Shown here one piece after another: positions 7,481 through 15,738 of a DNA stretch of 32,287 nt; the first letter of the stretch is position 1, and each line of letters begins with the position of its first letter. Under the pieces are notes generated by a model. The model had not been told where the DNA came from and did no database searches. It was given only the letters and a program-made list of their open reading frames with translations. Source of the stretch: Pseudomonadota bacterium (lineage in GTDB: Bacteria; Oederibacteriota; Muellerivitia; Muellerivitales; Muellerivitaceae); the NCBI GenBank assembly GCA_021324075.1, contig JAJPJW010000226.1:1-32287 (forward strand), given 5' to 3'. Made by a program: the position numbers and the translations under genes.

Positions 7481-9085
7481 ATGAAACTTCCATTCCCGTT
7501 TTTCCAACGCCTATTGTTTTGCCTTCTAAGCGCGGTCCTGGTTTGGTTTGCCTTCCCCAATTTCATCGATAAAACCTTGACGCCTTCAACCGCCTTCCTC
7601 GGCTGGTTCGCCCTGATCCCGTTTTTTATCGCGCTGCATGAAACCACATCCCGCCAGGGGGCCATGTTGGGGTGGTTTTTCGGTTTTGCCCAATTTGGCG
7701 GCGTCCTTTATTGGATCGCTTTTTTGGAAGCCGCCCATTATTTGAGCGCCCCTGCCTGGGCGGCCTTGGTTTTCTATTTGAGCCTTTATTTTCTGCTCTT
7801 CGGTTGGGCATTCCGTTTCCTGGAAAACAAAACGGGGTTGAAAAACTGGCTCGCCCCATGTCTTTGGGTGGCGTTGGAGTACATCCGCGGAAGCCGCCCC
7901 TGGGGAGGCTTTTCATGGGGGGAACTGGGTTATAGCCAGGCACCCTATCCCCTGGTGCTGACATTGACGGCCTGGACAGGGGTTTATGGACTGACCTTTC
8001 TGATGGTTTGGTTTAATTCCCAACTTGCCCAATGGGTGATCGGATATTTGGAGGCGCGGGACAAAGTTCCTGCCGCCGGCCGCCGCTTTCGGGGGATGGG
8101 GTTGGTGGCGCCTCTAGGGGTCGTTGCCCTTGTCTTGGGTAGTGGGGCATTTGCCATTCAAAGAACGGTTGTTTCCAAAGCGGGAACAGTGGCCTTGCTG
8201 CAACCCAGCATCGACCAGGAGGTCAAATGGAGCAAACAAAACGAAAGGGCAACTTTCGATAAACTGGAGCACCTGGTGCGCCTGGCTAGGGCCGGCAAGC
8301 CCGACCTCGTTATCTGGCCCGAAACAGCCGCACCCGCCTATTTGCTGTGGAACCGGGTGGATTTAGACCGGGTGGTGGCCATGGTCCGCGGGTCGCGAAC
8401 CTATCACTTGGTGGGGTGCCTGGATGCCCTTAAGAAGAACAGGGAAATCCATTGTTACAATGCGGCCGTTCAATTTGCCCCGGATGGAAAACCCGAAGGC
8501 GTTTATCATAAACGCCACCTGGTCCCTTTCGGTGAGTTTGTTCCGTTCCAAAAATACCTGACTTTCCTGGGCCCGGTCGTAGGGGACTTGGGAAGTTTTG
8601 ACACCGGCGAGAAGTACCAAAAGTTCCAGGCCAGGGGCTTCAGCTACACCCCGATGATCTGTTATGAGGTTATTTTCCCCGGTGACGTTTACCAGGCTTT
8701 TCAAACCGGCGCCGATGCCCTGGTCAACATCAGCAACGACGCCTGGTACGGACGTACCGCCTCTCCCTACCAGCATGCCATGATGGCGGTTGTCCGGGCC
8801 GCGGAAGAGCGGAAGCCCCTGCTTCGGGCGGCCAATACGGGGATTTGCCTGGCCACCGACCCCTTTGGGCGAATTCTTTGCTCCAGCCAACTATTTGCCG
8901 AAACACAACTGACGGCAGATGTGCTGGTATCGCCGTCCTTGCCGGCGACCCTCTATGCAAGGTGGGGAAACTGGTTTCCGAGACTTTGCTGGGCGGCCAC
9001 GCTAGTTTTATTTCTAAGCGGGCTGTTCAAAAAAAGAAATCCGCCGTCCATACCGAGCTCCATTATGGAAAACCATGCCCCGTAA
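7481..9085 (+). CDS. lnt: Apolipoprotein N-acyltransferase
   Basis: Lnt performs the last step of lipoprotein maturation, transferring a fatty acid from phospholipid to the N-terminal Cys at the periplasmic face of the inner membrane. The 534 residues comprise roughly six to seven N-terminal membrane helices (residues 10-225), a nitrilase-like catalytic domain, and a C-terminal helix at about 497-518. The Glu-Lys-Cys triad is present as E281 (WPETAAP), K344 (YHKRHLVPFGEF) and C394 (PMICYEVIFPG). The WGELGY segment near residue 149 is also typical. The enzyme implies a diderm envelope with triacylated lipoproteins. Its 3' end overlaps the Rieske gene by 11 bases. Confidence 0.95.
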   Translation: MKLPFPFFQRLLFCLLSAVLVWFAFPNFIDKTLTPSTAFLGWFALIPFFIALHETTSRQGAMLGWFFGFAQFGGVLYWIAFLEAAHYLSAPAWAALVFYLSLYFLLFGWAFRFLENKTGLKNWLAPCLWVALEYIRGSRPWGGFSWGELGYSQAPYPLVLTLTAWTGVYGLTFLMVWFNSQLAQWVIGYLEARDKVPAAGRRFRGMGLVAPLGVVALVLGSGAFAIQRTVVSKAGTVALLQPSIDQEVKWSKQNERATFDKLEHLVRLARAGKPDLVIWPETAAPAYLLWNRVDLDRVVAMVRGSRTYHLVGCLDALKKNREIHCYNAAVQFAPDGKPEGVYHKRHLVPFGEFVPFQKYLTFLGPVVGDLGSFDTGEKYQKFQARGFSYTPMICYEVIFPGDVYQAFQTGADALVNISNDAWYGRTASPYQHAMMAVVRAAEERKPLLRAANTGICLATDPFGRILCSSQLFAETQLTADVLVSPSLPATLYARWGNWFPRLCWAATLVLFLSGLFKKRNPPSIPSSIMENHAP

Positions 9086-9449
9086 AAAACAAACCCAACT
9101 GTTGAAAGTAACGGCGGTCGCCAAGTTGAAAAACGGGGAGTCGATAAAATTCGTCGTCCGACGGCCGGACCGTACCACGGAAGCCTTCCTTATCAAGACG
9201 GGTGACCGGTTCTACGCCTATCTCAATTTGTGCCGGCATTGGACGGTGGGCCTGGATTTTGACGACAATGAATTTTTTTCCGAGGATGGGGGATGGCTTG
9301 TTTGCAAGAACCACGGTGCCATTTACAGCCCGACCACGGGTGAGTGCGAGAGCGGGCCCTGTGGCGGAGCGTCCCTTTACCGGGTCCCCCTTGTTGAAAA
9401 GGAGGGGTTTCTTTACGCTGAAATCGGGTTGATCGACTGGGGGGACTAA
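9075..9449 (+). CDS. Small Rieske-type [2Fe-2S] protein
   Basis: This 124-residue protein has the Rieske cluster-binding pattern C53-x-H55 ... C77-x2-H80, followed by GAIYSPTTGECESGPCGG, in which C91 and C96 could form the usual stabilising disulfide. There is no signal peptide or membrane helix, so it looks like a soluble ferredoxin-like component of the type associated with oxygenases or nitrite reductases. It also resembles stand-alone Rieske proteins of unknown role. It overlaps the end of lnt by 11 bases, implying co-expression. No oxygenase partner is nearby, so its redox partner is unknown. It converges on argC with a 7-base gap and no visible terminator. Confidence 0.88.
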   Translation: MPRKKQTQLLKVTAVAKLKNGESIKFVVRRPDRTTEAFLIKTGDRFYAYLNLCRHWTVGLDFDDNEFFSEDGGWLVCKNHGAIYSPTTGECESGPCGGASLYRVPLVEKEGFLYAEIGLIDWGD

Positions 9450-9456
9450 AGCCGGC

Positions 9457-10512
9457 TTAGATCGGGTGCAGGCCCCGGCGGGTCAGGCCGGCCGTTTCGT
9501 CAAGCCCGAACATCAGGTTCATGTTTTGGACACCCACGTGGGCACCGCCCTTACCGATGCTGTCCAGGACGCTGAAAACCACGATCCGCCCCCGAACCTC
9601 ATCCACATCCAGGCCGATAAAGCAGAAGTTGGTCCCAGAAACGCTGTTGACCCACGGATAAGGCTTGTACTGCCAGGAAGCGCCTTCCTCTTTTGGAAGG
9701 TCGTAGATCTTCACAAAATACTCATCCTTGTAGAATTCCTTGTAAAGCTCCATGACCTTGGCCCGAGAAACCTTCCGGGTGGGGAAAACATGGCAAATAT
9801 CCAAAATACCCCGGACGATGGGAACGTAAACGGGCGTGAAATGGATATTTACCTTCTTCTTACTCAGGGCGCCCAGCTCCTGTTCGGCCTCAAAGGTGTG
9901 GCGGTGGCCGACCACATTATAGGGGACCAGATTGTTCCCGATTTCCGGATGGTGGGCCGGCCTGGCCAGTTCGGCGCCCGCGCCGGCGGTTCCGGACAAT
10001 CCGTCCACGACGACCTTGGAGGTGTCGATAAGCCCGGCTTTTACAAGGGGGGCGAGTCCCAGTATAGCGGCGGAGGCAAAGCAACCCGGATTGGCAATGA
10101 CACGGGCCGTCTTGATCTCGTCCCGGTGAAGTTCGGAAATCCCATAGACCGCTTCCTGGGCGATCTTCCAGTTTTTGTGTTTTTTCTTATAGACCTTTTC
10201 CCATTGGGCACGGTCTTGTAGGCGGAAGTCCGCTCCCAGGTCGATGACCTTGGCCCCCTCCTTCAAAAACTTCGGGGCAAGTTCCATGGGAACACCTGTC
10301 GGAAGGGCCATGAAAACGACGTCGCAAGGCGTGGTTTGGTCCGGGCGGATGAACCGGATGCCGCTTTCGTAAAGATTCGGATGGTAGTCGGCGATATCGG
10401 CTTCGTTTCGGCTGGTGGCCCAGGCGATTTCCACTTCGGGGTGGTCCATCAAAACCCGCAAGACTTCGCCACCCATATAACCCGTGGCTCCGTAAATGCC
10501 GACTCTGATCAT
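9457..10512 (-). CDS. argC: N-acetyl-gamma-glutamyl-phosphate reductase
   Basis: ArgC catalyses the NADPH-dependent reduction of N-acetylglutamyl-5-phosphate to N-acetylglutamate semialdehyde in arginine biosynthesis. The 351 residues begin with the nucleotide-binding GIYGATGYMGGEVLR motif. The catalytic Cys is C144 in NPGCFASAAI, and the catalytic-region motif HRHTFEAEQELG is present. GGAG lies about seven bases before the ATG. The start codon is 32 bases after the 3' end of tRNA-Glu on the same strand, with no terminator between, so both probably share the promoter at 10654-10682. No other arg gene is in the window. Confidence 0.97.
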   Translation of the reverse strand: MIRVGIYGATGYMGGEVLRVLMDHPEVEIAWATSRNEADIADYHPNLYESGIRFIRPDQTTPCDVVFMALPTGVPMELAPKFLKEGAKVIDLGADFRLQDRAQWEKVYKKKHKNWKIAQEAVYGISELHRDEIKTARVIANPGCFASAAILGLAPLVKAGLIDTSKVVVDGLSGTAGAGAELARPAHHPEIGNNLVPYNVVGHRHTFEAEQELGALSKKKVNIHFTPVYVPIVRGILDICHVFPTRKVSRAKVMELYKEFYKDEYFVKIYDLPKEEGASWQYKPYPWVNSVSGTNFCFIGLDVDEVRGRIVVFSVLDSIGKGGAHVGVQNMNLMFGLDETAGLTRRGLHPI

Positions 10513-10544
10513 GGCTGACTCCAGTGGATGGGATTCGGGAATAA

Positions 10545-10620
10545 TGGCGACCCCAACGGGATTCGAACCCGTGTTGCCTGGATGAAAACCAGGTGTCCTA
10601 GGCCTCTAGACGATGGGGTC
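10545..10620 (-). tRNA. tRNA-Glu (anticodon TTC)
   Basis: The minus strand folds into a complete cloverleaf: acceptor GACCCCA/TGGGGTC, anticodon stem CCTGG/CCAGG around the loop TTTTCAT (anticodon TTC), T arm with GGTTCGAATCC, discriminator G, and an encoded CCA tail. It lies directly upstream of argC and downstream of a well-spaced promoter. Confidence 0.97.
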
Positions 10621-10653
10621 AAAATTCCTAAAAAACCCAATAAAAGAGTGGTG

Positions 10654-10682
10654 ATTTTAGGGGACGAAGCTTTGGAAGTCAA
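10654..10682 (-). promoter_or_regulatory. Promoter of the tRNA-Glu-argC unit
   Basis: On the minus strand, TTGACT (10682-10677) and TAAAAT (10659-10654) are separated by 17 bases, close to the housekeeping-sigma consensus. Predicted transcription starts about 27 bases before the tRNA 5' end, a normal distance for a processed tRNA precursor. Confidence 0.7.
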
Positions 10683-10804
10683 GGAATGAACCGGGTGAGA
10701 CGGGGAGAAGTGAAATGCTCCCGCCGGATGGCATTAGGGCCAAAGGCCCAATGGCCCGCCTGGGTTCCTTCAAGCCCGATCCGGTCAAATTTCACCGCAG
10801 GCTG

Positions 10805-10833
10805 ATGACGTCCAAGAAATCCGCCGCTATGAT
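10805..10833 (+). promoter_or_regulatory. Putative promoter of the peptidyl-prolyl isomerase gene
   Basis: ATGACG (10805-10810) and TATGAT (10828-10833) are 17 bases apart. The predicted start lies about 25 bases before the ATG at 10865, leaving room for the GAGGGAGGA ribosome site. It also argues against longer in-frame starts upstream of 10840. Confidence 0.55.
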
Positions 10834-10864
10834 ACTTGTCGTCGCCATCCGTGAGGGAGGAACC

Positions 10865-11383
10865 ATGATTCGGAAATTTGCCTTGGTCGTGCTTTGCAGT
10901 TTCATTTTCACGTCAGCTATGGGAGACACAAATACAATGGCCAAAAAGAAAAAGACAAATCCAAAAGTTTTGATTGAAACGACCCAGGGGGACATCACGG
11001 TCGAGGTCTTTCCGGACGTCAAAGTCACGGCCCAGAATTTCCTGGACCTTGTTTCGAGCGGATTTTACAACGGGTTGGTCTTTCACCGGTACGTCCAGGG
11101 GTTTGTGATCCAGGGCGGGGATCCTACGGGTACGGGGATGGGCGGATCCTCAAAAACCATTCCCTTGGAAATCACCGAGCACAAGCATGACAAGGGTGCC
11201 TTGGGAATGGCGCGGTCCCAAGATCCCGATTCGGCCTCCAGCCAGTTTTACATTTGCCTGGACGATGTGCACCAATTGGACGGGAATTACGCCGTTTTCG
11301 GGCGTGTGGTGAAGGGAATGGACAACGTTTTGAAGCTCCGACAGGGTGATAAGATGATCAAGGTGACTTTGCTGAAAAAGTGA
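10865..11383 (+). CDS. Cyclophilin-type peptidyl-prolyl cis-trans isomerase with predicted signal peptide
   Basis: This 172-residue protein starts with a probable signal peptide ([20 protein letters not shown]), then a Lys-rich linker and a cyclophilin domain. The active-site segments are seen: [39 protein letters not shown] and [11 protein letters not shown]. The enzyme would isomerise prolyl bonds in folding proteins, probably in the periplasm. The ATG at 10865 is chosen because AGGGAGGA precedes it and a promoter lies just upstream; an in-frame ATG at 10715 lies ahead of that promoter. An internal ATG at 10937 would give a cytoplasmic form but has no good ribosome site. Confidence 0.92.
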   Translation: MIRKFALVVLCSFIFTSAMGDTNTMAKKKKTNPKVLIETTQGDITVEVFPDVKVTAQNFLDLVSSGFYNGLVFHRYVQGFVIQGGDPTGTGMGGSSKTIPLEITEHKHDKGALGMARSQDPDSASSQFYICLDDVHQLDGNYAVFGRVVKGMDNVLKLRQGDKMIKVTLLKK

Positions 11384-11422
11384 GCCGGGAAGGAACTCCA
11401 ATGGGTTCCTTCCGAGCTGCTG

Positions 11423-11428
11423 TATAAT
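11423..11428 (+). promoter_or_regulatory. Putative -10 element of the second LacI-type gene
   Basis: A perfect TATAAT lies 38 bases before the start codon of the regulator. A -35 is not clear at 16-18 bases upstream. The intervening leader contains GAGGT at a workable distance from the ATG. Confidence 0.45.
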
Positions 11429-11466
11429 ATCCACGTTTCATCTTCAGGAATCGAGGTCCCCAGGCC

Positions 11467-12507
11467 ATGGCCATCACCATTAAGGATGTGGCACAAAAAG
11501 CGGGCGTTTCGGTCGCGACCGTTTCGCGGGTTGTGAACCAAAAAGATATCCACAAAGTCGGGGTCAAGACCCAGCAGCGGATCGAAAGAATCCTAAAAGA
11601 GCTGGGATATTACCCCAACACAATGGCCCGGGGCTTGAAAACCCGCAAGACCTACAATATCGGCGTGGTTTTCTTCTGGTATGAAAAGCCCTCCCTCAGC
11701 GATTTTTATCTGACCCGGGTCCTGGACGGGATCATCAGTTTCATCAGCGAAAAGCGCTACAACATCCTGATGAATACCTTCAGCCGCCAGATTCAAAACG
11801 AAGGGGTTTACGCCAATTTCGTCAATTCCGGGCTGGTGGACGGCGTGCTGGCCATTGCTCCGCCCGTGGAATCCCGGTTTTACCAGGATTTGAAACAAGG
11901 CACCCTGCCCTATGTGCTGGTGAATTACCAAGTGAACGATCCGAACGTTTGTTTTGTGGATTGCCTGAACACCCAGGGGATCATCGACGTGGTGGACCAC
12001 CTGATTTCGCTGGACCATAAGCGAATCGGGTTCATCGCGGGCGATGTCAATTATTCCAAGAATTCCCTCGATCGTTTCAACGCCTTCAAATATATCGTCA
12101 AAAAACGGGGGTTGCCTTTCCACGAAGAGCACGTTTATTTCGGAAACTGGAGCGAACAATCGGGCGGCAAGGCCGTCGAAATTTTCTGGAAAACAAAAAA
12201 TCCACCGACGGCCCTGATCGGGTCCAGCGACATGATGGCCCTGGGGGCCATCCGCCAGTTGCGTAAGCAGGGGCTCAGGGTTCCCCAGGATGTGGCGGTT
12301 GTCGGATTCGACGACATTTCGAACGACAGTACGCTCACAACGGTTCACCAGCCCGCTTATGACATCGGATACGAGGCGGCGAAGATGTTGTGGAACCAAA
12401 TTGAAAAACGTCCCTTGGAATACACGCACCGGTTTTTTCCAACCAAATTGGTGGTGCGTGAAAGCTGCGGCTACTACCTGAAGAATTCCCAAGAGCAAAA
12501 AATCTAA
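11467..12507 (+). CDS. LacI/GalR family transcriptional regulator, probable regulator of the adjacent glycoside hydrolase
   Basis: This 346-residue protein has a classical LacI N-terminus (TIKDVAQKAGVSVATVSRVV, hinge LGYYPNTMARGLKTRKTYNIG) and a sugar-binding-type effector domain with the landmarks HKRIGFIAGD, SSDMMALGAIRQL and VAVVGFDDISNDSTLTTVHQP. GAGGT precedes the ATG by about nine bases. It is followed on the same strand by a secreted glycoside hydrolase 173 bases away, and that gap contains a palindrome typical of LacI-family operators. I infer that it senses a sugar released by, or inducing, that enzyme. The effector itself is unknown. Confidence 0.94.
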   Translation: MAITIKDVAQKAGVSVATVSRVVNQKDIHKVGVKTQQRIERILKELGYYPNTMARGLKTRKTYNIGVVFFWYEKPSLSDFYLTRVLDGIISFISEKRYNILMNTFSRQIQNEGVYANFVNSGLVDGVLAIAPPVESRFYQDLKQGTLPYVLVNYQVNDPNVCFVDCLNTQGIIDVVDHLISLDHKRIGFIAGDVNYSKNSLDRFNAFKYIVKKRGLPFHEEHVYFGNWSEQSGGKAVEIFWKTKNPPTALIGSSDMMALGAIRQLRKQGLRVPQDVAVVGFDDISNDSTLTTVHQPAYDIGYEAAKMLWNQIEKRPLEYTHRFFPTKLVVRESCGYYLKNSQEQKI

Positions 12508-12547
12508 CGGCTTGTGCCAGTGCGTGGAAGATTTGAAGCGTCCCTGA

Positions 12548-12557
12548 AAAGCGCTTT
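12548..12557 (+). promoter_or_regulatory. Candidate LacI-family operator (AAAGCGCTTT)
   Basis: A perfect 10-base palindrome with central GC sits 50 bases upstream of the glycoside-hydrolase -35 element and 41 bases after the regulator gene. The AAAGCGCTTT core resembles catabolite-responsive and LacI/GalR operator sequences. Its distance upstream of the promoter fits activation or looping better than simple occlusion. Palindromes of this size also arise by chance. Confidence 0.4.
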
Positions 12558-12606
12558 CTTTTCCTGCCCACCGGTATGCATCCATTCTGACTTTCCCATA
12601 ATGCCG

Positions 12607-12635
12607 TTGAAGGGCCTGGGGAATGGTGTTATAAA
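12607..12635 (+). promoter_or_regulatory. Promoter of the glycoside-hydrolase gene
   Basis: TTGAAG (12607-12612) and TATAAA (12630-12635) are 17 bases apart. Predicted transcription begins near 12642, leaving a leader of about 39 bases that contains the AAGAAGGAA ribosome site before the ATG at 12681. Confidence 0.65.
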
Positions 12636-12680
12636 AGCCTGCCCGCGTTTTTATCCCTCATTAAGAAGGAATTTGGAACC

Positions 12681-15566
12681 ATGAAATTAAATCGTTCTCT
12701 TTCCCCGGCCGTCATTCTCCTGGCCTTTGGATTTCCATTGGTTTCCCATGCCGGGCCTTCGGCCGACGTGATGGATACGGCCACCCCTCCCCGAATTGAC
12801 GGCGATTTGTCCGACTGGACCACCCAACCTGTCATCACACTCGATAAAAAAGAGAACGTGGTTCTCGGATCCAACGATTGGACAGGGTCTGATATTTGCA
12901 GCGGCAAGATTTACCTGACTTATGACAAGACCAACCTTTATATCGCGGCGGATATTACGAGCAAGACGCCGCAGTTCAACAGCCAGGACTCCAGCAATAT
13001 CTACAACGGCGACGCACTGGAGCTGTATTTTGGAACGGATTTAACCGACCCCAAAAGGGCTTCCTATGCGCCCACGGATGTGCAGCTCTTTATTTCCCCG
13101 GGGAAAAATGGGGACAATGCCCAAGTTTACAGTATGACGGACAAATCCCCGATTCCGGGAGCCAAGGTTGCCACGGCCTTGACCAAGACGGGTTACACCT
13201 TGGAAGCCTCCATCCCGCTGAAATATTTTTTCAAGATCAACGTCGGCCCCGGAAAATCCATTTGGTTCGATGTCTCCATCGACGATGTGGGCGCCGTTTC
13301 CAAAGTCCGTACGCTTCAACTGGCCTGGTCGCAACAGGACAAAAGCTGGCAGGACCCGTCCCAATGGGGGACTTTGACTTTCAAGGGCGACGCGGTTTAC
13401 ATCAACAATGAACCCAAAATGGCCATGCCCGGGGCTGTTTCAACCGACATGGACCCCAAGGACGGCGCGAAGGGGGCTTCCACCGAGGGTGAACTTCTGT
13501 GGGGGTTCAACGGTGATTTGGGCGGGTTTTCCGGTTCGGTGACCTCGACCACGGATATTCTCAGCGAAGGAACGGGCGCCTTATTGGTGAACACGGATGG
13601 CTCTTCGGGTTGGAACCAGAGCCTGGCCGTTTCTTCCACCATCCCCATGGGGGATAAATGGGAAACATTCAAAGCCATTTCCCTGGATGTGTATTTTCCG
13701 CCGAAAAGCCTGGCCAAAGCCGGTTACGGCGAACTTTACATCATTACGCAAAGCCCCACCAACAGCTGGTATGAAATCAAAATGAAAATGAACGAAGGAT
13801 GGAACCATATCAAACAAGACGTGGATTCCAGCCAGTTCAAGGGGGGCGTAACCAAGGCTTACCTGGTTTTCAATTCGGGTGGAGCCATTGCGGGGCAGGT
13901 GGCCATCGATAACATCCGTGGGATTGCCAAGGGCGCGGCCACCAGCCTCAAGGGGAAGGTCACCCAGGCTTCGGGTAAACCCATCGCGGGCGCCATTGTC
14001 GCCATCGCCAAAAAACTGGTAAAGACCTCGGCCACCGGCGCCTTCTCCATCGATTTGCCGGCCGATGACTATACGGCGGAGGTTTTTTGTGCCGGTTATG
14101 AAGCCTACCGGGAGAACGTCAAGGTGGATGCCAGCGGGACAAATACCTGGAACGTCAAATTGCAGCCGGCCGTTGCTGGAGTGAAGCCCGCTCTTATCGA
14201 CGCTTTCTTCGACCAACCGAAGGTCCGGACGATCAACCCCCATTACATGTTTGGAAACAACATCGCCGCCTGGTACGAGCCCAAATGGTGCACGGATGAG
14301 ACCGCATTGAAAAAAGCCGAGGCCATTTCCTCCTACTTCCGTGTTCCGGGCGGTGCTTTCGGCAATATCTGGCGATGGAAAACGGGTGACACGCTGCAGA
14401 AGGACGGCAAAACGGTTCAAACCGTTTGGGACTTCAAGTGGCCCGATATGGTCCAGTTTTTCAAGACAACCCATTCGGAACCCTTGTTGATCGCCAATAT
14501 CATGACCATGGACACCCAAAACTGCCTGGATTGGATCGCGGACGCCAAATCGCAGGGACTGACCGTCAAGTATGTCGAATTGGGCAACGAACCGGACTAT
14601 GAACAAGACATGCAATACAACGGGCAAAACCAGTATTGGACCGCCATTGATAATTACTGCCAACATTTCAACGAATTTGCAAAGGCCATCAAGGCCAAGT
14701 ACCCCGATATTAAAATTATGGGGCCGGCGGTGGCCCAGGTTGAAAACCACGAGCGCAAGGAAGGTTCCCCCTGGCTGGCGGCGGCCACGGCCCCTTGGTG
14801 GGTGGAGAAGTTCCTGGAGGAATGCGGACCCTATGTCGACGTGGTTTCGGTGCACAGCTATCCCTACTGGAGCAATGACAGTGATTCGAATTTGATGTCG
14901 AAAACAGACCATTGGGCCGAGTTTGTGCCGAAGATCCGGGAAGCCATCCAAAAGAACATTCCCGACCGCGCCAGCAAGGTTGAAATTTCCGTCAGCGAAT
15001 GGAACTCCGGAGACGAAAATGCCATGACGGCAAAGTTGACCAATGGGATTTTCTGCGCGGATTACCTGGCCCAGATGATGCTCTACGGCGTGAACCAGGC
15101 CAATATCTGGGACCTCTACACTGAAAAACCAGGATTGGGCGGTGGCCACGGGGTTTTGGACCCGAACAACGACCCCGATCACCCTTTTGCGGAGAGGGCC
15201 CATTACTGGGCGCTCTATCTGGTGGAGCACCACTTCGGGACGACCCTCTACAACGCCAGGGCGGATAATGACGATCTAGACGCTTATGCCAGCACGGCCA
15301 ATGGGAAGAAATACCTGATGGTGATCAATAAGAGCCCCAAGAAGGCCTATCAGACCTCCATCAATACGGGAAGTTCCAAAACCGCCTACAAAACCGATTT
15401 TTATGAATTGAGTTCCAAGGAATATCAATGGAGTGAGAACCTCTATCGCGCTGTCATCAATTCGGGACCGGGCCACATGAAAGGCGCCAAGGCCGTCAAA
15501 AGTCGATTTGAATACACCTTCCCGCCCTATTCCATTACCTGCATTGAGATGACCCCGGCTAAGTAG
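12681..15566 (+). CDS. Secreted multidomain glycoside hydrolase (clan GH-A, GH51/GH39-like) with CBM9-like domain
   Basis: This 961-residue protein begins with a signal peptide of about 24 residues (cleavage after SHA). Next comes a CBM9-like sugar-binding domain (about 35-235, PRIDGDLSDW to WGTLTF), a jelly-roll module (about 270-415) and a carboxypeptidase-regulatory-like beta-sandwich (about 420-497). The remainder is a TIM-barrel glycosidase. Probable acid/base is E637 in VELGNEPDY and nucleophile E773 in ISVSEWNSG, the spacing and motifs of retaining clan GH-A enzymes such as alpha-L-arabinofuranosidases. A C-terminal beta domain closes it. The substrate is likely plant or microbial polysaccharide; the exact family is uncertain. 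The gene has its own promoter and lies next to a LacI regulator. Confidence 0.88.
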   Translation: MKLNRSLSPAVILLAFGFPLVSHAGPSADVMDTATPPRIDGDLSDWTTQPVITLDKKENVVLGSNDWTGSDICSGKIYLTYDKTNLYIAADITSKTPQFNSQDSSNIYNGDALELYFGTDLTDPKRASYAPTDVQLFISPGKNGDNAQVYSMTDKSPIPGAKVATALTKTGYTLEASIPLKYFFKINVGPGKSIWFDVSIDDVGAVSKVRTLQLAWSQQDKSWQDPSQWGTLTFKGDAVYINNEPKMAMPGAVSTDMDPKDGAKGASTEGELLWGFNGDLGGFSGSVTSTTDILSEGTGALLVNTDGSSGWNQSLAVSSTIPMGDKWETFKAISLDVYFPPKSLAKAGYGELYIITQSPTNSWYEIKMKMNEGWNHIKQDVDSSQFKGGVTKAYLVFNSGGAIAGQVAIDNIRGIAKGAATSLKGKVTQASGKPIAGAIVAIAKKLVKTSATGAFSIDLPADDYTAEVFCAGYEAYRENVKVDASGTNTWNVKLQPAVAGVKPALIDAFFDQPKVRTINPHYMFGNNIAAWYEPKWCTDETALKKAEAISSYFRVPGGAFGNIWRWKTGDTLQKDGKTVQTVWDFKWPDMVQFFKTTHSEPLLIANIMTMDTQNCLDWIADAKSQGLTVKYVELGNEPDYEQDMQYNGQNQYWTAIDNYCQHFNEFAKAIKAKYPDIKIMGPAVAQVENHERKEGSPWLAAATAPWWVEKFLEECGPYVDVVSVHSYPYWSNDSDSNLMSKTDHWAEFVPKIREAIQKNIPDRASKVEISVSEWNSGDENAMTAKLTNGIFCADYLAQMMLYGVNQANIWDLYTEKPGLGGGHGVLDPNNDPDHPFAERAHYWALYLVEHHFGTTLYNARADNDDLDAYASTANGKKYLMVINKSPKKAYQTSINTGSSKTAYKTDFYELSSKEYQWSENLYRAVINSGPGHMKGAKAVKSRFEYTFPPYSITCIEMTPAK

Positions 15567-15576
15567 CGGGGTCGTC
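15551..15576 (+). terminator. Weak intrinsic terminator overlapping the glycoside-hydrolase stop codon
   Basis: GACCCC-G-GC and GCGGGGTC form an eight-pair stem with one bulge around the loop TAAGTA. The stop codon lies within the hairpin. The following GTCTTT is a poor T-tract, so termination may be partial. Confidence 0.4.
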
Positions 15577-15738
15577 TTTAAAACCACCGGTTTATGCCTT
15601 CCGATAAACCCCTTGGCCTTGTAAAAAGCCTGTGTTAAATTGGCTTTCGACCTTTTTGGCGGCCCTATGAACGCCGCTATCCCATAACCATTCACAGTTG
15701 AACGTGCACAAAGTTTCCGCCGAAGGAGTTTTTCCGCG

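Noticed and set aside
10715-10864. In-frame ATG extending the peptidyl-prolyl isomerase by 50 residues
   Set aside because: A promoter at 10805-10833, the ribosome site and the signal peptide all favour ATG 10865.
13581-15233. A 550-codon open frame on the minus strand
   Set aside because: It lies wholly inside the glycoside-hydrolase gene, opposite clear domain and active-site coding, and has no recognisable motif; it reflects GC-biased codon use.
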